Shown: piece by piece, positions 56,801 to 64,000 of the stretch
Position numbering within the stretch: the first letter of the stretch is position 1
How the letters are laid out: each line of letters begins with the position of its first letter
Assembly: GCA_052034625.1 (NCBI GenBank)
Contig: JBPOII010000012.1
Location: 62,001 to 126,000, forward strand
Source of the DNA: JAVBLP01 sp052034625
Lineage (GTDB): Bacteria > Elusimicrobiota > Endomicrobiia > Endomicrobiales > Endomicrobiaceae
Direction of reading: 5' to 3'
DNA length: 64,000 nt
Made by a program: the position numbers and the translations under genes
Notes under the pieces: model-generated
Seen by the model: only the letters and a program-made list of their open reading frames with translations
Told to the model about the DNA's origin: nothing
Database searches by the model: none

Positions 56801-57598
56801 AATAAAGGTATTGTTGCAAGAATTCTTCCTGTGGAAGATATGCCCAGGCTTCCTGACGGTACGCCTGTAGACTGTGTTCTTTCTCCTCTTGCTATTCCTT
56901 CACGTATGAATGTGGGACAGCTTTTAGAAATTATGTTGGGTTGGGCAGCAAAAGAATTAGACACTCAGATGATAACACCTGTATTTGACGGTGCTACGGA
57001 AGAACAGATCAAAGAATATGTGGAAAAAGCTAGAGAACAGCTTACGAACAATAAAAAGAAAGACTTGGTTGCCAGAGGATTGAAAGGCAAAGAACTTGAA
57101 GAAGCTCTTGAGCAATTTAAAAATGAAAGCTTACCTACAAACGACTGCAGAATTACTCTTTATGACGGCAGAACAGGTGAACCTTTTATGGAAAAGGTTA
57201 CAGTCGGTGTTATGTATGTTATGAAGCTTAATCATTTAGTTGAAGATAAGATGCATGCCAGATCTACCGGTCCGTATTCATTAATTACGCGTCAGCCTTT
57301 GGGTGGTAAAGCCCAATTCGGAGGACAGAGATTCGGTGAAATGGAAGTTTGGGCTGTTGAAGGATATGGAGCAGCTTATATGTTGCAAGAGTTCTTGACA
57401 GTAAAATCCGATGATGTTGAAGGAAGAGTTAAGATGTATGACTCAATCATCAGAGGCGAGTCGATATCTGAACCCGGAGTTCCTGAATCGTTTAAGGTTT
57501 TAGTCAGTGAGCTTAAAGCTCTAGGCTTAAATGTTGAACTGTTATCAAAGGGAGACGGGGAAGATAAAGAAGAAAAAACGAAAGGTACCAAAAAATAA
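53828..57598 (+). CDS. rpoB: DNA-directed RNA polymerase subunit beta
   Basis: The 1256-residue subunit has the rifampicin-region sequence [30 protein letters not shown] with the common sensitive-type residues (Asp, His, Ser), the [17 protein letters not shown] block, the catalytic-region [18 protein letters not shown] with its lysines, and the C-terminal [18 protein letters not shown]. A charged coiled-coil insertion at about residues 890-965 corresponds to the beta-i9 place used in proteobacteria, but shorter. A Lys/Glu-rich tail ends the protein. It is followed three bases later by rpoC. Confidence 0.98.
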   Translation: [1256 protein letters not shown]

Positions 57599-57601
57599 AA
57601 A

Positions 57602-60600
57602 ATGACTAAAATAAACTTTCAAAACCAAAAGAAAAAAGCAGGCACTCTTAATTTTTCAAATTTTGACGCTGTTAAGCTTACTGTCGCAAGTCCTGACCAG
57701 ATAAAACTATGGTCTTATGGTGAAGTAAAGAAACCTGAAACTATAAATTACAGAACATTTAAACCTGAGAGAGACGGTTTGTTCTGTGACAGGATTTTTG
57801 GTCCTACTAAGGATTGGGAATGTCATTGCGGCAAATATAAATATATTAAACATAAAGGCACAGTCTGCGACAGATGCGGAGTCGAGGTTACTGAATCTAA
57901 AGTAAGAAGAGAGAGATTTGGACATATTGATCTTGCTGTTCCTGTTGCCCATTTATGGTTTTTGAGAAAACCGCCTTCAAGGATCGGTATTCTTCTGAAT
58001 ATGAAAATATCCGATTTGGAAAAGGTGATTTACTATACAAAATATGTTGTTACCGAAAATCTCAAGGACCGTGCCGGTGTTTCTTCTTTTGTAGAAAAAG
58101 GAATGCTCTTAAAGGAAGAAGAATTTGATTTATTTAAATACGGTATCAATAGTCCGGTAGTTAAAGAAGAGTTTAAAAATGTATTTGATGGTATAGTAAA
58201 AGAAGAATTAATTCTTGACAGCGATGAAAAGAAGGCTTTGAAACAGCTTAAGGCAGAGGTTAAGTATCAGGCTGAACAGTCGGGTATGTCTGCTGATGAA
58301 GCCGCAAAAAAAATAGCTGAGAATATTGAAAAAGGCGACACATATTATAAATGTTATTTCAAGTCTCACAATGTATACTATTACAGTGATCTTGATTCTT
58401 CGCAGCGCGGAGAGATAAAGAAATTATTGGCGGCAAATTTTGAAAAAGGTGAAACTGTTTCAATTACTGAGCCTGACAAGAAAATAAGAATTGAATTTTT
58501 TGATATTGAAAAAGACAATGTTTTTTCTGAAATGAGAAAAAATCCCGAAGCTCTTAATAAATATGAGGGACATCTCAGAGTTGAAATATCAAGGAATGAA
58601 ATCCCTTATATGAGAAACTATTCAAAACCTGAAAACACTTTATTGCTTGAGGAAAGCGACATAAAGAAACTTCAAAACGGTTTTGGCGACGAACTTAAAG
58701 TTGATATAGGGGCTGCCGCTGTCAGAAAACTTCTTGAAGAGATCAATCTTGAAGAAGAAGCAAAAAATATACATACAGAAATAAAAAAGACAAAATCAGA
58801 TGCGGAGAGAGCAAGGCTTATCAGAAAACTCAGAGTTGTTGAAGGTTTCTTGAAATCAGAAACCAGACCTGAGTGGATGATCATCACTACTCTTCCTGTA
58901 ATTCCTCCGGATTTAAGACCTTTGGTCGCATTGGACGGCGGAAGATTTGCAACTTCCGACTTGAATGATCTTTACAGAAGAATTATCAATAGAAATAACA
59001 GACTTCGTCACATTGAGCAATTGAAAGCTCCTGCGGTTATGATAAATAATGAAAAAAGACTTTTGCAGGAAGCAGTAGATGCTTTAATAGATAATGATTC
59101 AAGAACAAGGCCTGTAACAGGTGCGGGCAACAGACCTTTGAAATCTCTTTCGGATACTTTGAAAGGTAAGCAAGGGCGTTTCAGACAAAATCTTCTTGGA
59201 AAAAGAGTTGACTATTCAGGAAGAAGTGTTATCGTTGTCGGTCCAAGCCTTAAACTTAATCAATGCGGTCTCCCAAAAGAGATGGCTTTGGAATTGTTTA
59301 AACCTTTTATTATAAGAGAACTTATAAAACAGGAAAACGCAACTCTTAAATCAGCAAGAAGGATGCTTGAAAGAGGTGATGCGAAAGTTTGGAATATACT
59401 TGAAAAAGTAACCAAAAACCATCCTATCCTTTTGAACAGAGCTCCTACGCTGCACAGGCTCGGCATACAGGCTTTTGAACCGGTATTGGTTGAAGGTAAA
59501 TCAATACAGCTTCACCCATTGACCTGTTCAGCTTTCAATGCCGACTTTGACGGAGACCAGATGGCAGTCCATCTTCCTATATCCATAGAAGCCCAGCTTG
59601 AAGCAAAGGTTTTGATGATGGCAACAAGGAATATTTTGTCGCCTGCTTCAGGAAAACCTATTGCGGTTCCTTCACAAGATATGGTTTTGGGAAGTTGCTT
59701 TCTTACTAAAGAGAAAACCGGAGTTTCGGGAGAAGGCAAAATATTTTCATCGGTTGATGAAGTTGTAAGAGCTTATCAGTCAAAAAAAGTTGACTTACAG
59801 GCAAAAATAAAAGTTGTAGGTTTGACTAATATAAGAGATGAAAAATTAAAAGAAAACGAACAGGCAGATGTTTCCAAATGGAAGAATTATAAAAATGAAG
59901 AAGGTGCGGAAGTAATAAACTATACAACCGTCGGCCGAGTCATTTTTAATGAAAATTTACCAAAAAACGAAGACGGTTCTTATGCTTTGGGATACCAGAA
60001 TAAAAGCATGACAAAAAAAGAGCTTGGCGCTCTTGTTGACAGATGTTATAAAGAGTTGGGCCAGTTCAGAACCGTTGTTCTTTTGGACGAAATAAAAAAG
60101 ATGGGTTACAAATATGCGACTCTTGCAGGCATTTCAATTTCTATCGATGAAATGAAAGTCCCTCCAAAAAAAGAAAAAATGGTAAAAGAAGCAAAAGCCA
60201 AAATAAAAGAGATCGAAAAACAGGCGAAACTCGGTCTTATAACCGAATCGGAGCGTTACAATAAAATTATCGACATCTGGACCAGAGTTACCGATGAAGT
60301 TGCAGATATAATGTTTGATGAGATGAGAAAAGAGGAAGCGGAACCTTTGAAAAAAGGTGGAAACCGTTTCAACTCTATATTTATGATGGCAGATTCCGGA
60401 GCAAGAGGTTCCAGACAGCAGGTAAGACAACTTGCAGGTATGCGCGGACTTATGGCAAAACCCCAAAAGAAACTTACCGGCGGAGTCGGCGAAATTATTG
60501 AAACACCCATTATTTCAAACTTCAGAGAAGGTTTGACAGTTTTGGAATACTTTATATCTACTCACGGCGGTCGTAAAGGTCTTGCCGATACAGCACTTAA

Positions 60601-62341
60601 AACGGCTGAAGCTGGATATCTTACAAGAAGACTTATTGACGTTGCTCATGATGTTGTTATAAGAGAAGCCGATTGTAAAACCGTTAATGGCGTGTTTATC
60701 GGAACCTTACAGAGCGGTGATGAAGTCGTTGAAAAAATTGATGAACGTGTTGTCGGAAGAATAGCTCTTGATAACGTTGTAGATATTGTTCATGATGAAT
60801 TAATAGTTAAAAGGGGCGAACTTATAACCCCTGAAAAAGCACAGAAGCTGGTTGAAGCCGGCATTGATAAGATCGGTATTAGAAGCGTATTGACCTGTGA
60901 GTCTGAACACGGTGTTTGTGCAAAATGCTATGGCATAAATCCGGCGACAGCTAAAATGGTTGAAGTCGGAGAAGCTGTCGGTATTATAGCGGCGCAGTCA
61001 ATCGGCGAACCGGGCACACAGCTTACTCTTCGTACATTCCATATCGGCGGAGCGGCAAGCCGCGTTGTTCAGCGTTCTGAAATTTATGCTGAAAACAATG
61101 GTGTTGCAGACTATTATAATCTGAAAACTATTAAGAATAAAGACGGAGAAACAATAGTTCTCAGCAGAAACACGGAACTTGCATATACTGAATATCCGTT
61201 GCACCGCAGACATGTACACCAGATACCTTATGGTGCGATAATAGAAGTTCAAGACGGTCAGAAAGTAGAAGTTAAAGTAGATCCTGCGACAGGCATAAAG
61301 AAAAATGTTCTTATTGCAAAATGGGATCCTCATTCAAAACCTATCATATCTGAATTTGACGGGACCGTGCAGTTTATAGATGTTAAAGACGGCGTAACTT
61401 TACAGAAAGAAAAATCAAAGATAACCGGTCAGATAGAAAGAGTTATTATTGAGCATCCTGCGGATAGAAAAAGCCCGAGAATTGTTGTAAAGAAAGACGG
61501 GAAACAAGTAGCAGAATATCCGCTTCCTGTAGATACTACGCTTGTTGTTCACGACGGCGGAAAAATTAAAGCCGGAGATGTTTTAGCAAAAATTCCTCAA
61601 GAAGTTTCAAAGTCAAGAGATATTACCGGCGGTTTGCCGAGAGTTGCAGAATTGTTTGAAGGGCGTAGACCGAAAAATGCGGCAGTTGTTTCAGAAATTG
61701 ACGGTATAGTTCACTTGGGCGGGCCTACAGCGAAAGGAAGCGTAAGAGTTGAAGTAGAGAACCCTGAAACTAAAATAAAAAAGGATTATCTCATACCGGT
61801 TGGAAGACATTTAGTTGTTTATGAAGGTGACAGAGTGAAAGAAGGAGAGGCTTTGTCAGACGGTGCGATAAATCCGCATGATATTCTTAAGGTCAAAGGA
61901 CCTAAAGAAGTTCAGGAATACCTTGTTAATGAGATACAACAGGTTTACAGACTTCAGGGTGTTACGATAAACGATAAACATATTGAAATAATAGTAAGAC
62001 AAATGCTGTCAAATGTAAGGATTACGGATTCAGGAGACAGTAGATTCCTTAACGGTGAGATCGTTTCAAGATACAAATATGAAATGGATAGAAAATCAGT
62101 TAAGGGCAAGAGCGGAAAGCCTCCTGTAGCACATCCTATCCTTTTAGGAATAACAAAAGCCTCATTGTCATCAGATTCATTTATTTCTGCTGCGTCCTTC
62201 CAGGAAACGACAAGGATTCTGACCGAAGCTGCTGTTTCGGGACAGGTAGATACACTGAGAGGATTGAAAGAAAATGTTTCTATTGGACACCTGATACCTG
62301 CAGGAACCGGGCTTAAGGCAGAAGAAACAGGAAAAAGATAA
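57602..62341 (+). CDS. rpoC: DNA-directed RNA polymerase subunit beta'
   Basis: The 1579-residue subunit has the N-terminal zinc site CHCGKYKYIKHKGTVCDRCG, the catalytic NADFDGDQMAVHLP triad of aspartates, the bridge helix/trigger loop THGGRKGLADTALKTAEAGYLTRR and the second zinc cluster ending GVCAKCYG. An SI3-like insertion follows HIGGAASR, as in E. coli. Between about residues 175 and 348 it carries an extra segment absent from the E. coli protein, where LTEEQY leads straight to the GDEFDAKMGAEA block (here GDELKVDIGAAA). A GA-rich site is weak at the ATG, so coupling to rpoB is likely. Confidence 0.98.
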   Translation: MTKINFQNQKKKAGTLNFSNFDAVKLTVASPDQIKLWSYGEVKKPETINYRTFKPERDGLFCDRIFGPTKDWECHCGKYKYIKHKGTVCDRCGVEVTESKVRRERFGHIDLAVPVAHLWFLRKPPSRIGILLNMKISDLEKVIYYTKYVVTENLKDRAGVSSFVEKGMLLKEEEFDLFKYGINSPVVKEEFKNVFDGIVKEELILDSDEKKALKQLKAEVKYQAEQSGMSADEAAKKIAENIEKGDTYYKCYFKSHNVYYYSDLDSSQRGEIKKLLAANFEKGETVSITEPDKKIRIEFFDIEKDNVFSEMRKNPEALNKYEGHLRVEISRNEIPYMRNYSKPENTLLLEESDIKKLQNGFGDELKVDIGAAAVRKLLEEINLEEEAKNIHTEIKKTKSDAERARLIRKLRVVEGFLKSETRPEWMIITTLPVIPPDLRPLVALDGGRFATSDLNDLYRRIINRNNRLRHIEQLKAPAVMINNEKRLLQEAVDALIDNDSRTRPVTGAGNRPLKSLSDTLKGKQGRFRQNLLGKRVDYSGRSVIVVGPSLKLNQCGLPKEMALELFKPFIIRELIKQENATLKSARRMLERGDAKVWNILEKVTKNHPILLNRAPTLHRLGIQAFEPVLVEGKSIQLHPLTCSAFNADFDGDQMAVHLPISIEAQLEAKVLMMATRNILSPASGKPIAVPSQDMVLGSCFLTKEKTGVSGEGKIFSSVDEVVRAYQSKKVDLQAKIKVVGLTNIRDEKLKENEQADVSKWKNYKNEEGAEVINYTTVGRVIFNENLPKNEDGSYALGYQNKSMTKKELGALVDRCYKELGQFRTVVLLDEIKKMGYKYATLAGISISIDEMKVPPKKEKMVKEAKAKIKEIEKQAKLGLITESERYNKIIDIWTRVTDEVADIMFDEMRKEEAEPLKKGGNRFNSIFMMADSGARGSRQQVRQLAGMRGLMAKPQKKLTGGVGEIIETPIISNFREGLTVLEYFISTHGGRKGLADTALKTAEAGYLTRRLIDVAHDVVIREADCKTVNGVFIGTLQSGDEVVEKIDERVVGRIALDNVVDIVHDELIVKRGELITPEKAQKLVEAGIDKIGIRSVLTCESEHGVCAKCYGINPATAKMVEVGEAVGIIAAQSIGEPGTQLTLRTFHIGGAASRVVQRSEIYAENNGVADYYNLKTIKNKDGETIVLSRNTELAYTEYPLHRRHVHQIPYGAIIEVQDGQKVEVKVDPATGIKKNVLIAKWDPHSKPIISEFDGTVQFIDVKDGVTLQKEKSKITGQIERVIIEHPADRKSPRIVVKKDGKQVAEYPLPVDTTLVVHDGGKIKAGDVLAKIPQEVSKSRDITGGLPRVAELFEGRRPKNAAVVSEIDGIVHLGGPTAKGSVRVEVENPETKIKKDYLIPVGRHLVVYEGDRVKEGEALSDGAINPHDILKVKGPKEVQEYLVNEIQQVYRLQGVTINDKHIEIIVRQMLSNVRITDSGDSRFLNGEIVSRYKYEMDRKSVKGKSGKPPVAHPILLGITKASLSSDSFISAASFQETTRILTEAAVSGQVDTLRGLKENVSIGHLIPAGTGLKAEETGKR

Positions 62342-62367
62342 ATAAATTTATTGTAAGGAAAAGTAAA

Positions 62368-62751
62368 ATGCCAACGATTAATCAGTTGATTGCAAACGGA
62401 AGAAAAAAAGTAACAAGAAAAACAAAATCTCCTGCGTTGAAAGATTGCCCGCAGAGAAGAGGGGTTTGTACAAGAGTTTATACAACGACTCCAAAAAAAC
62501 CTAATTCTGCTTTGAGAAAAGTAGCAAGGGTAAGGTTGACATCAGGACATGAAGTTTCTTCATATATACCGGGTGTAGGTCATAACCTTCAGGAGCATTC
62601 GCTTGTGCTTATCCGCGGCGGACGTGTAAAAGATTTGCCGGGTGTACGTTACCATATTGTAAGAGGCACCCTTGACACGACCGGAGTTGATGGACGCAAA
62701 CAGTCAAGAAGTAAATACGGTGCAAAAAAAGCAAAAGCAGCAGCAAAATAA
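62368..62751 (+). CDS. rpsL: 30S ribosomal protein S12
   Basis: The 127-residue decoding-centre protein has the start PTINQLIANGR, the PKKPNSALRKVARV block and the VKDLPGVRYHIVRG block. The two lysines whose change gives streptomycin resistance in other bacteria are present in the sensitive form. An Ala/Lys-rich tail closes it. It begins the str-type row rpsL-rpsG-fusA directly after rpoC, with AAGGAAA upstream. Confidence 0.98.
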   Translation: MPTINQLIANGRKKVTRKTKSPALKDCPQRRGVCTRVYTTTPKKPNSALRKVARVRLTSGHEVSSYIPGVGHNLQEHSLVLIRGGRVKDLPGVRYHIVRGTLDTTGVDGRKQSRSKYGAKKAKAAAK

Positions 62752-62777
62752 ACAAGAGGAAAAAAGAGGTAGACTAA

Positions 62778-63257
62778 ATGCCACGCAAAGCGTTAAAACC
62801 AAGAGAAAAAAGAGGCTTGCCTGAAGGTGATTCAAAGTTCGGGTCAGTTTTAATTGCAAGATTTATCAGTAAATTGAATTTTGAAGGAAAGAAAAGTGTC
62901 GCGGAATCAATTTTGTATGATTCTTTTGATATAATAAGTGAAAAGACCGGTGAAGATCCGGTAGCGGTTTTCAACAGAGCAATAGAAAATATCAGGCCTT
63001 TGCTTGAAGTAAGACCAAGAAGAGTCGGCGGAGCGACATATCAAGTACCTATGGAAGTGCCTATGGTCCGCTCGACAACTCTTGCGATCAATTGGCTTAT
63101 AGAAATAGCAAGAAGCAAAGCAGGAAAGCCGATGTGCGAAAAGCTTGCTCAGGAAATAATTGATGCCAGCAAAAAAGAAGGTGCTGCAATGAAAAAGAGA
63201 GAAGATACGCACAGAATGGCAGAAGCAAATAAAGCTTTTGCACACTATAGATGGTAA
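62778..63257 (+). CDS. rpsG: 30S ribosomal protein S7
   Basis: The 159-residue primary 16S-binding protein nucleates the 30S head. Family blocks are PRKALKPREKRG, VFNRAIENIRPLLEVRPRRVGGATYQVP and the C-terminal KREDTHRMAEANKAFAHYRW. It lies 26 bases after rpsL and has a GAGG site before the ATG. Confidence 0.98.
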   Translation: MPRKALKPREKRGLPEGDSKFGSVLIARFISKLNFEGKKSVAESILYDSFDIISEKTGEDPVAVFNRAIENIRPLLEVRPRRVGGATYQVPMEVPMVRSTTLAINWLIEIARSKAGKPMCEKLAQEIIDASKKEGAAMKKREDTHRMAEANKAFAHYRW

Positions 63258-63286
63258 TAAAAATTTAAATAGAAGGGTTTAAGAAA

Positions 63287-64000
63287 ATGTCTAGAGAATA
63301 TCCATTACAAAAGATTAGAAACATTGGAATTGCGGCACATATTGACGCCGGTAAAACAACTACAACGGAAAGAATTCTTTATTATACAGGAAGAATTCAT
63401 AAACTTGGCGAAACACACGAAGGTGCTTCGACAATGGACTGGATGGCACAGGAAAAAGAAAGAGGTATCACTATTACATCTGCTGCCACATACTGCAGGT
63501 GGAAAGATTTTCAGTTTAATATAATCGACACCCCCGGACACGTTGACTTCACAGCTGAAGTTGAAAGGTCTTTGAGAGTTCTTGACGGTGCAGTTGTAGT
63601 ATTTGACTCAGGAAACGGTGTAGAACCTCAATCCGAGACGGTTTGGAGACAAGCCGACAAATATCATGTTCCGAGAATAGTTTTTTCAAATAAGATGGAT
63701 AAGATTGGTGCAGACTTTTTTATGGTTGTCAATGATGTAAGAGAAAAACTTGGTGCAAATCCTTTGCCTCTACAAATCCCTATAGGTGCAGAGGCAGACT
63801 TTGAAGGAATAATTGATATAGTAGAAGAAAAAGCATATATATGGCATGGTGAAGAACTGGGTGCGAAATATGATGTAACCGATGTGCCTGAACAATATAA
63901 AGAAAAAGTTGCTGAATTAAGAAATCAGATGATAGAACTTATCGCAGATTACAGCGATGAAGTTATGAATAATTATATGGAAGGCAAAGAATCAACAGTT
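63287..64000 (+). CDS. fusA: Elongation factor G, N-terminal part (3' end outside window)
   Basis: The first 238 residues are present and the frame is open at the window edge. EF-G drives GTP-dependent translocation. Seen are the P-loop AHIDAGKTTTTE (~residue 17), switch I (KERGITITSAATYC), DTPGHVDFTAEVERSLRVLDGAVVVFD and SNKMDKIGADF, after which the G' insertion begins. The segment DSGNGVEPQSETVWRQADKY differs slightly from the common AVGGVEPQSE form. An AAGGG site lies upstream of the ATG. Confidence 0.97.
   Translation, partial: MSREYPLQKIRNIGIAAHIDAGKTTTTERILYYTGRIHKLGETHEGASTMDWMAQEKERGITITSAATYCRWKDFQFNIIDTPGHVDFTAEVERSLRVLDGAVVVFDSGNGVEPQSETVWRQADKYHVPRIVFSNKMDKIGADFFMVVNDVREKLGANPLPLQIPIGAEADFEGIIDIVEEKAYIWHGEELGAKYDVTDVPEQYKEKVAELRNQMIELIADYSDEVMNNYMEGKESTV

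Overview
The window looks like a chromosomal segment of a low-GC (by eye about 35-38 %) Gram-negative-type bacterium, most likely from the phylum Elusimicrobiota (Endomicrobiia-like). This is inferred from overall gene content, AT-rich coding, an RNA polymerase beta' with an SI3-type insertion, a PilMNOPQ-type pilus, PPDK, and a very large secreted protein next to core genes. I could not run a 16S comparison, so the placement is tentative. No phage, IS element, CRISPR array or plasmid gene is visible.

Layout. 1-3368: end of a division cluster (ftsQ 3' end, ftsA, ftsZ, pgeF). 3352-4188 (minus strand): remnant of an LTA-synthase/sulfatase-like membrane protein without its catalytic domain. 4391-6055: unknown two-helix membrane protein. 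6071-14927: an aromatic amino-acid operon (pheA, hisC, DAHP synthase, tyrA, aroA) running into plsC, ispH and rpsA; the cmk gene usually found next to aroA and rpsA is absent. 15164-16000: rplM-rpsI. 16156-27138: type IV pilus/type II secretion-like locus (pilB, pilC, four prepilin-like genes, pilM, pilN, a pilO-pilP fusion, secretin, a receiver-only regulator, a TPR protein). 27294-30068: ppdK. 30178-32306: OmpA-like and AsmA-like envelope genes. 32310-38078: rRNA operon with five tandem promoters, 16S, tRNA-Ile(GAU), tRNA-Ala(UGC), 23S, 5S and terminator. 38081-52444: a two-gene unit of a 170-residue membrane protein and a giant 4594-residue secreted protein. 52557 to the end: rplJ-rplL (with an L10 leader), rpoB-rpoC, rpsL, rpsG and the start of fusA.

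The most unusual element is the giant gene at 38660-52444. Its product has a signal peptide, an N-terminal domain with GGFH and LEG motifs suggesting the TIKI/TraB/ChaN-like superfamily, three modules each carrying a caspase-fold-like His/Cys pair (GHG ... [ST/SA/GS]C[HY]S), and two regions with the three motifs of CPBP/Abi intramembrane proteases (EExxxR, FxxxH, HxxxN). The second and third modules are a tandem duplication. The gene sits between the rRNA operon and rplJ, where rplK-rplA would usually be. It is preceded by a hairpin-plus-T-tract terminator whose loop contains the stop codon of the upstream small gene, which suggests translation-coupled attenuation.

Regulatory sequences are unusually readable: near-consensus sigma-70 promoters (TTGACA/TATAAT-like, 16-18 bp spacers), GC-rich or perfect-stem terminators, RNase III processing stems for 16S and 23S, and two genes whose -10 box lies 8-10 bp before the ATG, so their mRNAs would be nearly leaderless.
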